The notes: generated by a model not told the origin, from the letters alone. A stretch of 64,000 nt of DNA from Solidesulfovibrio magneticus RS-1 (GCF_000010665.1 NC_012796.1:4984001-5048000); one strand, 5' to 3'. Positions 41,052 through 49,130 are shown, counted from the stretch's first letter. A program made the numbers and translations.

Positions 41052-43241
41052 ATGTCCGAGCCGATGGAACACGGCAATTTGGCCCTTACCCCCACCTCCG
41101 ACCGCCACGACGCCGTCGACGCCGCCGTCGACCAGCCCGTAGTGGCCGCCATCCCCTCGCGCATCCGCAAGCGCGACGGCCAGATCGTCACCTTTGACGC
41201 CGACAAGATCCTGTCCGCCGTCCGCCGCGCCGGAGCCGCCACCGGCGAATTCGGCGAGGACGAGGCCTGGCTGTTGACCGCCCAGGTGGTCAAGGTCCTC
41301 TCCCACCGCTTCATCGGCCAGATCCCGGACATCGAACGCATCCAGGACATCGTCGAGCAGGCTTTCGTCTCGGCCAACCATTTCCGGACGCTGCGCGCCT
41401 ACTCCGTCTACCGCGAACAGCGCGCCCGCCTTCGCGAAGACAAAAAGACCGTGGTGGACGTGGCCGCTTCCATCAACGAATACCTCGACCGCCAGGACTG
41501 GCGCGTGGCCGCCAATGCCAACCAGGGCTATTCCCTGGGCGGGCTTATCCTGAACGTCTCGGGCAAGGTCGTGGCCAACTACTGGCTCTCCCACGTCTAC
41601 CCGCCCGAAGCCGGCGCGGCCCACCGCGACGGCGATCTCCATATCCACGATCTCGACATGCTTTCGGGCTACTGCGCCGGCTGGTCCCTGCGGATGCTCT
41701 TGAGCGAAGGCCTTAACGGCGTGCCCGGCAAGGTGGAAGCCAAGCCGCCCAAGCACCTCTCCAGCGCCGTGGGCCAGATCGTCAATTTCCTCGGCACGCT
41801 GCAAAACGAATGGGCCGGCGCCCAGGCTTTTTCCTCCTTCGACACCTACATGGCTCCGTTTATCCGCAAGGACAACCTGGGCTATGAGGAAGTGCGCCAG
41901 TGCATCCAGGAGCTGATCTATAACTTAAACGTCCCGTCGCGCTGGGGTACCCAGACGCCGTTTACCAACCTCACCTTCGACTGGACCTGCCCCGAGGATC
42001 TGGCCGGCGACCATCCGGTCATCGGCGGCGAGGAGATGCCGTTTACCTACGGCGAACTGCAAGCCGAAATGGACATGATCAACCGGGCCTACATCGAGGT
42101 CATGACCGCCGGCGACGCCAAGGGCCGCGTGTTCACCTTCCCCATCCCGACCTACAACATCACCAAGGATTTCCCCTGGGAATCGCCCAACGTGGACATC
42201 CTGTTCGAGATGACGGCCAAGTACGGGCTGCCCTACTTCCAAAACTTCCTCAATTCCGACCTGACCCCGGGCATGGTGCGCTCCATGTGCTGCCGGCTTC
42301 AGCTCGACCTGCGCGAGCTGCTCAAGCGCGGCAACGGGCTTTTCGGCAGCGCCGAGCAGACCGGGTCCGTGGGCGTGGTCACCATCAACTGCGCCCGCCT
42401 GGGCTTCACCCATCGCGGCGACGAGACCGCCCTGCTCGCCCGCCTCGACGCGCTGCTGGAGATTGCCCGCACCACCCTTGAGATCAAGCGCAAGGAGATC
42501 ACCCGCCGCATGGACGCCGGGCTTTTCCCCTACACCAAGCGCTACCTGGGGTCGCTACGCAACCACTTCTCGACCATCGGCGTGAACGGCGTGAACGAAA
42601 TGATCCGCAACTTCACGAACGATGCCGAGAACATCGCCACCGAGGCCGGCCACGCCATGGCCGTGCGCCTGCTCGACCACGTGCGCGCCCGCATGACCGA
42701 GTTCCAGGAGCAGACCGGCCACCTCTACAACCTCGAAGCCACCCCGGCCGAAGGCACCACCTACCGCTTCGCCCGCGAGGACAAAAAGCGCTACCCGCGC
42801 ATCCTTCAGGCCGGCCCGGCAGAGAAGCCCTACTACACCAACTCCTCCCAGCTGCCCGTGGGCTTCACCGACGATCCCTTCGAAGCCCTCTCCCGCCAGG
42901 AAGAGCTCCAGCGCAAATACACCGGCGGCACGGTGCTCCACCTCTACCTCGGCGAGCGCGTAACCAGCGCCGAGGCCTGCAAGAAGCTCGTCAAACGGTC
43001 GCTGTCCGGCTTCGCCCTGCCCTACGTCACCGTGACGCCGACGTTCTCCATCTGCGACGTCCACGGCTACCTGACCGGCGAACACGAGACCTGCCCGACC
43101 TGCGCCGCCGAAGGCCGCACCCAGGCCTGCGAAATCTGGACCCGCGTCATGGGCTACTACCGGCCCAAGTCGGCGTTCAACGTCGGCAAGCAGGGCGAGT
43201 ACGACGAGCGGGTTTGTTTTAAGGAACCGAAGGATCATTAA
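41052..43241 (+). CDS. nrdD: Anaerobic (class III) ribonucleoside-triphosphate reductase
   Basis: A 729-residue glycyl-radical enzyme that makes dNTPs from NTPs without oxygen or cobalamin. It has an N-terminal ATP-cone (PSRIRKRDGQIVTFDADKIL at about residue 36), a barrel with NGLFGSAEQTGSVGVVTIN, and the zinc site plus radical loop near the end: CDVHGY, ETCPTCAAEGRTQACEIW, then TRVMGYYRPKSAFNVGKQGE with radical Gly701. GGGAGAAACGC precedes the ATG; the long upstream frame translates the riboswitch and is rejected. The cobalamin riboswitch suggests that a B12-dependent class II enzyme elsewhere takes over when cobalamin is plentiful. Confidence 0.96.
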   Translation: MSEPMEHGNLALTPTSDRHDAVDAAVDQPVVAAIPSRIRKRDGQIVTFDADKILSAVRRAGAATGEFGEDEAWLLTAQVVKVLSHRFIGQIPDIERIQDIVEQAFVSANHFRTLRAYSVYREQRARLREDKKTVVDVAASINEYLDRQDWRVAANANQGYSLGGLILNVSGKVVANYWLSHVYPPEAGAAHRDGDLHIHDLDMLSGYCAGWSLRMLLSEGLNGVPGKVEAKPPKHLSSAVGQIVNFLGTLQNEWAGAQAFSSFDTYMAPFIRKDNLGYEEVRQCIQELIYNLNVPSRWGTQTPFTNLTFDWTCPEDLAGDHPVIGGEEMPFTYGELQAEMDMINRAYIEVMTAGDAKGRVFTFPIPTYNITKDFPWESPNVDILFEMTAKYGLPYFQNFLNSDLTPGMVRSMCCRLQLDLRELLKRGNGLFGSAEQTGSVGVVTINCARLGFTHRGDETALLARLDALLEIARTTLEIKRKEITRRMDAGLFPYTKRYLGSLRNHFSTIGVNGVNEMIRNFTNDAENIATEAGHAMAVRLLDHVRARMTEFQEQTGHLYNLEATPAEGTTYRFAREDKKRYPRILQAGPAEKPYYTNSSQLPVGFTDDPFEALSRQEELQRKYTGGTVLHLYLGERVTSAEACKKLVKRSLSGFALPYVTVTPTFSICDVHGYLTGEHETCPTCAAEGRTQACEIWTRVMGYYRPKSAFNVGKQGEYDERVCFKEPKDH

Positions 43242-43251
43242 GAATAAGACC

Positions 43252-43310
43252 AAGATGCCTCCGGCGGCCGGGAGGGGGGCACCCCCTCCCGGACCCTCCC
43301 GACAGGAGGG
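43252..43310 (+). repeat. GATGCCTCCGGCGGC two-hairpin element, 3' of nrdD
   Basis: AAGATGCCTCCGGCGGCC, hairpin GGGAGGGGG-gca-CCCCCTCCC, gga, then CCCTCCcgacaGGAGGG. The stems differ from the other copies but pair fully. It begins 10 bases after the nrdD stop, between nrdD and nrdG. Confidence 0.82.
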
Positions 43311-43407
43311 ATCACGTGACGGCGCGGTTGTGGCGATGGGCCATGGCCGCGCCGTTTGCGTTGGCCCGGCCTTGCGCGCCGCCGCCGACAGGGCTAAGGG
43401 ACGCGAC

Positions 43408-44106
43408 ATGAACGGTCTTATCATCGGCGGCGTCACGCCGCTCTCCACCCTCGACTTTCCCGACGCCCTGGCCGCGGTCATCTACTGCCAGGGCTGCCCC
43501 TGGGGCTGCCCCTACTGCCACAACGAACCGCTGCGCGAAATCACCGACGCCGTGGAGCACGACAGCGCCTCGGTGCTGGCCTGGCTCGAAGGCCGCAAGG
43601 GCCTGCTCGACGCCGTCGTCTTCTCCGGCGGCGAACCCACGCTCCAGGACGGGCTGGCCGACATGCTGGCCGCCGTGCGCGCCATGGGCTTCCACACCGG
43701 CCTGCACACCACCGGCATGTTCCCCAAGGCGCTTTCCGCCGTGCTGCCCCTGTGCGACTGGGTTGGCCTCGACGTCAAAGCCCCCCGCGCCGCCTATGAC
43801 CGCATCGCCGGGGTGGCCGGCGGCGGCGAGGCCGCCTTCGAAAGCCTGGCGCTCATCCTCAAAAGCCGCGTGCCCTTCGAGACCCGCACCACCTGGCATC
43901 CCGGGCTGTTGACCGAAGACGAGCTGACCACCCTGGCCGGGGAACTGGCTGCCGCCGACGCCGGCCGCTGGGTCATCCAGGCCTTCCGCCCCGACGGCTG
44001 CGCCGACGCTGATCTGGCCGCCGCCGGGCCGGCCGTGTTCCCGACCGACCTCGTCGCCCGCCTCCAGGCCGCCGCGCCGCGTTTGACTATTACGACAAGA
44101 GTTTAG
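43408..44106 (+). CDS. nrdG: Anaerobic RNR-activating radical SAM protein
   Basis: A 232-residue radical SAM activase of the NrdG2 type. The cluster motif is C-P-W-G-C-P-Y-C (CxxxCxxC) at about residues 31-38, followed by the SAM-binding VVFSGGEPTLQDGL. The start MNGLIIGGVTPLSTLDFPDA has AAGGG 7 bases before it. The enzyme abstracts H from Gly701 of NrdD to make the glycyl radical. nrdD ends 166 bp upstream with a two-hairpin element in the gap; both genes depend on the cobalamin riboswitch unless a second promoter exists. Confidence 0.93.
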   Translation: MNGLIIGGVTPLSTLDFPDALAAVIYCQGCPWGCPYCHNEPLREITDAVEHDSASVLAWLEGRKGLLDAVVFSGGEPTLQDGLADMLAAVRAMGFHTGLHTTGMFPKALSAVLPLCDWVGLDVKAPRAAYDRIAGVAGGGEAAFESLALILKSRVPFETRTTWHPGLLTEDELTTLAGELAAADAGRWVIQAFRPDGCADADLAAAGPAVFPTDLVARLQAAAPRLTITTRV

Positions 44107-44117
44107 GAGAGGGCGGG

Positions 44118-44168
44118 GGATGCCTCCGGCGGCCGGGGTCTGAGGCCCCCGGACCCCCCAAATGGGGG
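44118..44168 (+). repeat. GATGCCTCCGGCGGC two-hairpin element, 3' of nrdG
   Basis: GGATGCCTCCGGCGGCC, hairpin GGGG-tctga-GGCCCCC-like stem, gga, then CCCCCCaaatGGGGG. Its second hairpin contains the first ATG of the arfB frame (44162). Confidence 0.75.
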
Positions 44169-44614
44169 TAAGGGATGAGCGGGAGAAGGATGTGGACGAT
44201 CTGTTTGTGACTTCAAGGGTGAGCATCCCCCTGGCGGAGATTGATTATATCGCCGCCCGCAGCGGCGGTCCCGGCGGCCAGCACGTCAACACCACCAGCT
44301 CCAAGGTGACGCTGCTGTTTGACCTCGACGCTTCGCCAAGCCTCACCGAGGCCGACAAGGCGCGTATCCGCGAGGCGCTTACCGGCCGCATCGGCAAGGA
44401 CGGCGTGCTGCGCGTGGTTTCCCAGACCAGCCGCAGCCAGTTCGCCAACAAGGAAATCGCCCTGGAACGCTTCGCCGCGCTGCTGCGCGAGGCGCTGACC
44501 CCCCGGCCGCCCCGCCGCAAGACCCGGGCCACCCTGGCCTCGAAACTGCGCCGCCTGGACGACAAGAAGCGCCAAGGCGAACGCAAGCGCCAGCGCCGGG
44601 ACCTCGGCGACTGA
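44162..44614 (+). CDS. arfB: Peptidyl-tRNA hydrolase ArfB (YaeJ), ribosome rescue
   Basis: About 135-150 residues. The release-factor motif is intact: ARSGGPGGQHVNTTSSKV (GGQ). The basic C-terminal tail (PRRKTRATLASKLRRLDDKK, RKRQRRD) inserts into the empty mRNA channel. ArfB frees stalled ribosomes by hydrolysing peptidyl-tRNA. The start is uncertain: the ATG at 44162 lies in the second hairpin of a repeat element; GTG at 44192 is too close to GGAGAAGG, and GTG at 44207 is rather far. Family proteins begin about 8 residues before VSIPLAEIDY, favouring a start in 44192-44207. Confidence 0.88.
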   Translation: MGVRDEREKDVDDLFVTSRVSIPLAEIDYIAARSGGPGGQHVNTTSSKVTLLFDLDASPSLTEADKARIREALTGRIGKDGVLRVVSQTSRSQFANKEIALERFAALLREALTPRPPRRKTRATLASKLRRLDDKKRQGERKRQRRDLGD

Positions 44615-44726
44615 ACCACCTCCCTCACCCTCGCGCCTTGACGCCCGGCCGCGCCCTGGGCTAGGGGAAGCCAGACTTCCGCCATGGCGGCAGCGCCGCC
44701 AAACGCCTGATCCGGAGCACCCCCGC

Positions 44727-45143
44727 ATGTCCTCACTGGAACACAAGCGCCAGAAATCCTCTTTTTGGCTGTCCGCCAGCCGCGACCAAGCTCGCGACAC
44801 CGGCATGGCCCTGACCCTGGTCGCGCTCATCGTCTTTTTCGTCACCCGGGAAATCCGCTACGTGACCATCGCCACGGCCATCCTGTTGCTGGACATGATC
44901 TGGCCGTCCTTTTTCAAGCCCCTGGCCAAGGTCTGGTTCGGCCTGTCCCATGTGCTTGGCACGGTCATGTCCAAGGTGATCCTGACCCTGACGTTTTTTG
45001 TGGTGCTCACGCCCATGGGCCTGCTGCGTTCCCTGCTCGGCAAGGACCCCATGCGGGTGCGCCAGTTCAAGCAGGGCACGGACTCCGTGTTCCGGGTCCG
45101 CGACCACACCTTCACGGCCGCCGACGTCGAACAGCCGTTTTAA
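44727..45143 (+). CDS. SxtJ-family membrane protein
   Basis: A 138-residue protein with three TM segments (MALTLVALIVFFVT; YVTIATAILLLDMIWPSFF; a third with VILTLTFFVVLTPMG). The lead SSFWLSASRDQARDTGMALT and the end LRSLLGKDPMRVRQFKQGTDS are typical of SxtJ, a small protein always found beside carbamoyltransferases in polysaccharide or natural-product loci. Function unknown. It is followed by a DUF5989 peptide and a NodU/TobZ-type carbamoyltransferase, the standard trio. It stands 112 bp after arfB. Confidence 0.85.
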   Translation: MSSLEHKRQKSSFWLSASRDQARDTGMALTLVALIVFFVTREIRYVTIATAILLLDMIWPSFFKPLAKVWFGLSHVLGTVMSKVILTLTFFVVLTPMGLLRSLLGKDPMRVRQFKQGTDSVFRVRDHTFTAADVEQPF

Positions 45144-45206
45144 CCATCGGCCCAAGGCCGCTCTGACATCACTCCCGCGCCCCGCGCGGGTCCACTTGGA
45201 GGCGAT

Positions 45207-45356
45207 ATGGAATTTCTGCGTGAACTCTGGGGCTTTTTGCGGGTGCGCAAAAAATTCTGGCTGCTGCCCATCATCCTGGTGCTGCTGCTGTTTGGCGTGC
45301 TGGTGGTCCTGACCAGCGGCTCGGCCGTTGCCCCGTTCATCTATACGCTCTTCTAG
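45207..45356 (+). CDS. DUF5989-type single-TM peptide
   Basis: A 49-residue peptide: MEFLRELWGFLRVRKKFWLL, a hydrophobic segment (LPIILVLLLFGVLVVLTSGS) and VAPFIYTLF at the end. TTGGAGGCGAT precedes the ATG. This is the small membrane peptide (DUF5989) that lies between SxtJ and the carbamoyltransferase in many genomes; the amphipathic basic start WGFLRVRKKFWL is its mark. It is too short for most gene finders and easy to miss. It probably anchors or assists the carbamoyltransferase. Confidence 0.85.
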   Translation: MEFLRELWGFLRVRKKFWLLPIILVLLLFGVLVVLTSGSAVAPFIYTLF

Positions 45357-45542
45357 GCCGCGCCCCTGGCGCAAGAACGCAGGCCGCTTGCTGCCCGCAA
45401 AGCGCCTCAGGCGTTTATCGACAACGCGACAAGAGCCCCGGAAAGGGTCGCGCGCCAACCGCGCCCGGCCCTTCCCCGCGCCTCTTTCACCCCCCTGGGC
45501 CGCCTGGCCGCCCCAGGGGACGCAACCCCGCCGGGACAGCAC

Positions 45543-47408
45543 ATGGCCGAATACATCCTGGGTTTATCCGCCTATTACCACGACTCCGCCGCGGCGCTGT
45601 TGCGCGACGGCGTGGTGGTCGCCGCCGCCCACGAAGAGCGGTTCACCCGCAAGAAGCACGACGCGGATTTTCCACGCCAAGCCGCCGCCTACGTGCTGGC
45701 CGAGGCCGGTATCGATCTGGCCGACCTGTCGGCCGTGGCTTTTTACGACAAGCCCTATCTCAAGTTCGAGCGCCTGCTCGAAACCTACCACGGCTTTGCC
45801 CCAAGCGGCCTGCGCAGCTTCCTTTCGGCCATTCCGGTGTGGATCAAGGAAAAGCTGTTCATGAAAAAGATGCTGCGCGAGGAGCTGGCCGAACTCGGTC
45901 CGGGCAAGCCGCGTCTGCTTTTTCCCGAACACCACCTGTCCCACGCCGCCTCGGCCTTCTACCCCTCGCCCTTTGACGAGGCCGCCATCCTCACCATCGA
46001 CGGCGTGGGCGAATGGTCCACCACCACCATCGGCGTCGGGCGCGGCAAGGACATCACCTTCCTGCGTGAGCTCGATTTCCCCCATTCCGTGGGCCTGCTC
46101 TACTCGGCCTTTACCTACTACTGCGGCTTCAAGGTCAATTCCGGCGAATACAAGCTCATGGGCCTGGCCCCCTACGGCATCGAAGGCTCGGAGAGGGTCG
46201 AGGACTACAAGGCCAAGATCCTTGGCGAACTGGTGGACCTGCGCGAGGACGGCTCGCTGCTCCTCAACATGGCCTATTTCAATTACGCCACCGGCCTGAC
46301 CATGTGCCGCGACCGCAAGTGGGAGGCGCTTTTCGGCCTGCCCCGCCGGGCCGCCGAGACCGAACTCGGCCAGGAGCACATGGACATGGCCCTGGCCATC
46401 CAGCAGGTCACCGAAGAAGTGGTCCTGCGCCTGGCCAAAACCGCCCGCACGCTCACCGGCTGCAAAAACCTCGTCATGGCCGGCGGCGTGGCCCTTAACT
46501 GCGTGGCCAACGGCAAGCTGCTGCGCGAGAACATCTTCGACGACGTCTGGATTCAGCCGGCCGCCGGCGACGCCGGCGGAGCGCTTGGCGCGGCCCTGGC
46601 CGCCTGGCACATCCAGGGCGGCCACGAGCGCACGCCGCTGCCGGCCGGCTGCCGCGACCGCATGGAAGGCTCCTACCTCGGGCCGCAGTTCACCCGGGCC
46701 GACGCCCTGCGCCTGGCCGCCCGTCGCGAAGCGCCCCACATGCTCTACGAGGACTTCGACGCCCTGTGCGCCCAGGTCGCCGACCTGCTGGCCGACGGCA
46801 AGGTCGTGGGCTGGTTCCAGGGCCGTATGGAATACGGCCCCCGGGCCCTTGGCGGCCGCTCCATCCTGGGCGATCCGCGCAATCCCGAGATGCAGAAAAA
46901 GCTCAACCTCAAAATCAAATACCGCGAAGGCTTCCGGCCCTTTGCCCCGTCGGTGCTGGCCGAGGCCGTGTCCGAATGCTTCATCCAGGACCGCCCCTCG
47001 CCCTACATGCTGCTGGTGGCCCCGATAGCGCAGGCCCTGCGCCATCCCCTGCCTGACGGTTACTGGCAAAAGCCCATGTTCGACCGGCTCTACGTCAACC
47101 GCTCGACCCTGCCGGCCATCACCCACGTGGACTTCTCGGCCCGCATCCAGACCGTGCACAAGGACACCAATCCCCGCTACCACCGCCTCATCGAAACCTT
47201 CCGCGACCGCCACGGCTGCCCGGTGGTGGTCAACACCAGCTTCAACGTGCGCGGCGAACCCATCGTCTGCACCCCCGAGGACGCCTACCGCTGCTTCATG
47301 CGCACCGAAATGGACTACCTCGTGGTCGGCGACTGCCTGTTTGGCAAGGACGACCAGCCCGAATACGCCGAATCCGGCGACTGGCGCGGGGAATACGAAC
47401 TGGATTAA
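45543..47408 (+). CDS. Carbamoyltransferase, NodU/TobZ family
   Basis: A 621-residue two-domain enzyme. The N-terminal Kae1/YrdC-like half starts GLSAYYHDSAAALLRDG and includes HEERFTRKKHDADFP, PEHHLSHAASAFYPS (metal-binding His residues), LTIDGVGEWSTTTIG and VMAGGVALNCVANGK. The C-terminal half holds GRMEYGPRALGGRSILGDPR and VVVNTSFNVRGEPIVCTPED. These enzymes use carbamoyl phosphate and ATP to O-carbamoylate a sugar or antibiotic hydroxyl. With SxtJ and DUF5989 beside it, the likely substrate is a surface glycan. A GATGCC element follows the stop. Confidence 0.92.
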   Translation: MAEYILGLSAYYHDSAAALLRDGVVVAAAHEERFTRKKHDADFPRQAAAYVLAEAGIDLADLSAVAFYDKPYLKFERLLETYHGFAPSGLRSFLSAIPVWIKEKLFMKKMLREELAELGPGKPRLLFPEHHLSHAASAFYPSPFDEAAILTIDGVGEWSTTTIGVGRGKDITFLRELDFPHSVGLLYSAFTYYCGFKVNSGEYKLMGLAPYGIEGSERVEDYKAKILGELVDLREDGSLLLNMAYFNYATGLTMCRDRKWEALFGLPRRAAETELGQEHMDMALAIQQVTEEVVLRLAKTARTLTGCKNLVMAGGVALNCVANGKLLRENIFDDVWIQPAAGDAGGALGAALAAWHIQGGHERTPLPAGCRDRMEGSYLGPQFTRADALRLAARREAPHMLYEDFDALCAQVADLLADGKVVGWFQGRMEYGPRALGGRSILGDPRNPEMQKKLNLKIKYREGFRPFAPSVLAEAVSECFIQDRPSPYMLLVAPIAQALRHPLPDGYWQKPMFDRLYVNRSTLPAITHVDFSARIQTVHKDTNPRYHRLIETFRDRHGCPVVVNTSFNVRGEPIVCTPEDAYRCFMRTEMDYLVVGDCLFGKDDQPEYAESGDWRGEYELD

Positions 47409-47426
47409 GGCAAGGACGAAGAGAAA

Positions 47427-47476
47427 AGATGCCTCCGGCGGCCGGGGGGCTAAGCCCCCCGGACCCCTTGGCTGGG
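47427..47476 (+). repeat. GATGCCTCCGGCGGC two-hairpin element, 3' of carbamoyltransferase
   Basis: AAGATGCCTCCGGCGGCC, hairpin GGGGGGC-taa-GCCCCCC, gga, CCCCttggctGGG. It begins 18 bases after the stop in the same orientation as the gene. Confidence 0.8.
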
Positions 47477-47519
47477 CGCGGTCGGTCGGGTGGTGCCGCG
47501 TCGGCGGGCGGAAGAATAG

Positions 47520-47586
47520 GGCGGCTGGAATCAGGCTTGGTCTTGGGGCGGAAGCCGCCCCAAGACCAAGCCTGATTCCAGCCGCC
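47520..47586. repeat. Perfect 32-bp inverted repeat with 3-base loop
   Basis: Left arm 47520-47551 and right arm 47555-47586 are exact reverse complements around AAG. The arms begin GGCGGCTGGAATCAGG. Such a long perfect palindrome in a non-coding gap is uncommon. It is followed after 8 bases by a classical terminator. Confidence 0.9.
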
Positions 47587-47594
47587 AACTCGCC

Positions 47595-47623
47595 AAAAAT
47601 GGCCCCGAAGCGGGGCCATTTTT
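47595..47623. terminator. Bidirectional intrinsic terminator
   Basis: AAAAATGGCCCCG-AAG-CGGGGCCATTTTT: 8-bp GC-rich core with A-run before and T-run after, so it works on both strands. It serves the carbamoyltransferase (plus) and, further away, the UspA gene (minus). Confidence 0.85.
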
Positions 47624-47660
47624 ATTGTCATGCGCCAATCTGTAGCCGGGGGAGCCCCCA

Positions 47661-47733
47661 TGGAAAGTTTTTGGGGAAGGAGGAGGCGCGGGGGAGGAAA
47701 CCCCTTTTTTCAAAAAGGGGTTTCCTCCCCCGC
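47661..47733 (+). repeat. Dispersed palindromic element, copy 2 of 2
   Basis: AAAGTTTTTGGGGAAGGAGG then a 22-bp perfect hairpin (47688-47709 with 47712-47733, loop TC). It is almost identical to the element at 4501-4575 on the other strand. Its right arm ends 5 bases from the stop of the UspA gene. Confidence 0.82.
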
Positions 47734-47738
47734 ATCAT

Positions 47739-48608
47739 CTACTTGCACAGCCATAAAGCGGCGCGGTCGATGCCGCGCAGGATCTTGAGGCTGGTGGTGG
47801 CGAAGATGTGTTCCAGGGACGACGGCTTGTGGCTGGTGCGGCCGATGGCCACGGCGGCGTATTTGCCTTCGTTTGCTTCGTGCAGGATGGTGCGGGCCGG
47901 GTTGGCGGACGTCATCACCTTGAGGGCAATGCGACCGTCGTCCACGCCGTTGGCCTTGATCTCGGCCAGGGCGCGGCCGAAGATCTGTTCGGCGTCGATG
48001 CAACGGTCATCGCCGCAGACATGGAGCAGGGTAATGTTGTGGTCGGGTTCGTTGCGGACCATGAAGCCGGCGTGGTCGGCCACGCGCATGCACTCCTCGG
48101 AGCCGTCCACGCACACCAGCACGTTCTTGCGGCCCCGTTCGGGATTGCGGCAGATCCAGATGGGGAAGGTCAGCGATTCCCACAAAATGCGATGGGAGAT
48201 GGAATCCGTGACCATCTCCTCGAACCAGGACAGGCCGCGCCGGCCGAGCACGGCCGCGTCATAGAGGCCTTCCTCGGATTCGCGCACGATCTCCTTGACC
48301 GTGCCGAGCTTGCCGTTGGAAAATTTCACCGCCACCTGATCATCGCGAAATCCCATGGAGCGCAGCCATTCCTTGGCCTTGGCCATGGCCGGCACGCCGT
48401 GGACGGCCTTGTCGTGCTCGATGTGCACGATGGCTTCGGGATTGGCCTCAAGGTCGATGGGGTCAAGTCGCCAATCGGGTTTGCGCGGCACGACGTAGAA
48501 CAGCGTCAGCTTGAGTTCGCTGCGGTTGGTGAAGAAATTATGCACGAAACGCAGGCTTTGCGACGTGTGGTACTCGTCGCTGACGGTCACCAGCAGATGT
48601 TTGTCCAT
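47739..48608 (-). CDS. Tandem-domain universal stress protein
   Basis: A 289-residue protein with two Usp domains. Domain 1 begins MDKHLLVTVSDEYHTSQSLR and ends VLGRRGLSWFEEMVTDSISH. Domain 2 begins NVLVCVDGSEECMRVADHAG and ends VAIGRTSHKPSSLEHIF. In domain 2 the ATP-binding G-2x-G-9x-G(S/T) loop is partly kept (GRTSHKPSSLEHIFATTS); domain 1 has GRRGLSW. It is probably cytoplasmic; stress role by family only. The start MDKHLL follows GGGGGCC. Neighbours are not functionally linked. Confidence 0.85.
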   Translation of the reverse strand: MDKHLLVTVSDEYHTSQSLRFVHNFFTNRSELKLTLFYVVPRKPDWRLDPIDLEANPEAIVHIEHDKAVHGVPAMAKAKEWLRSMGFRDDQVAVKFSNGKLGTVKEIVRESEEGLYDAAVLGRRGLSWFEEMVTDSISHRILWESLTFPIWICRNPERGRKNVLVCVDGSEECMRVADHAGFMVRNEPDHNITLLHVCGDDRCIDAEQIFGRALAEIKANGVDDGRIALKVMTSANPARTILHEANEGKYAAVAIGRTSHKPSSLEHIFATTSLKILRGIDRAALWLCK

Positions 48609-48846
48609 GGCCTGGCCCCCTGGGCGAGATGTCCCGTGGGATGCGGGTTGCGCCAAAACGGCCGGAGGCGTCCGCCGACGGTGACGAGGGCGAGCGGCCC
48701 ATGGAATCCCGTCATGATTGCGGCGTGTTGCCTTCCCGTCCCGAAAGCCGTTTCCAGTGCTCCGGTTTGTGCAAAACACACGGGCGGTTATGATTTATGG
48801 CATAAAACATCTTGCGCCGGCTTGAAAAGGGGATATTCTCCTCTGC

Positions 48847-48865
48847 GAGGTTGATTATCAACCTC
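48847..48865. promoter_or_regulatory. Perfect 19-bp palindrome before FeoB-associated-type gene
   Basis: GAGGTTGAT-T-ATCAACCTC (9-1-9), ending 13 bases before the ATG and partly overlapping the ribosome site region (AAGGAG follows). The geometry is that of a Fur-like or other dimeric operator; the sequence only partly resembles the E. coli Fur box. It could instead be a 9-bp hairpin masking translation. Confidence 0.45.
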
Positions 48866-48878
48866 AAGGAGAAGGCTG

Positions 48879-49055
48879 ATGGATACGTTGATTGTTGTCG
48901 TGATCGTGGCCGTAGCGGCCTGGTACGTGGTGCGGAAGTTTTTCGGGAAAAAGGGCGGTTCGTGCGGTTGCGGCTGTTCCGGCGGCGGCTGCTCCGGCGG
49001 TGGCGGGGCGGGGCCGGACAAATCGTCGTGCTGCGAGCCGGGGAAACGGCTGTAG
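48879..49055 (+). CDS. FeoB-associated Cys-rich membrane peptide
   Basis: A 58-residue peptide: MDTLIVVVIVAVAAWYVVRK is one TM helix, followed by FFGKKGGSCGCGCSGGGCSG and a second Cys pair (SSCCEPGKR). The TM plus CxCxC/GGGC tail is the mark of the FeoB-associated Cys-rich family, usually encoded next to feoAB for Fe2+ uptake. Here no feo gene is adjacent. AAGGAGA lies 8 bases before the ATG. The strong 19-bp palindrome upstream suggests its own control, perhaps by metal. Confidence 0.85.
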   Translation: MDTLIVVVIVAVAAWYVVRKFFGKKGGSCGCGCSGGGCSGGGGAGPDKSSCCEPGKRL

Positions 49056-49130
49056 CGCCGGGCGGTCCGGCCACCCCTTTCGTTTCCCTCACGGGCCGGC
49101 CTGACGTTGACGTCAGGCCGGCCCACGTGT

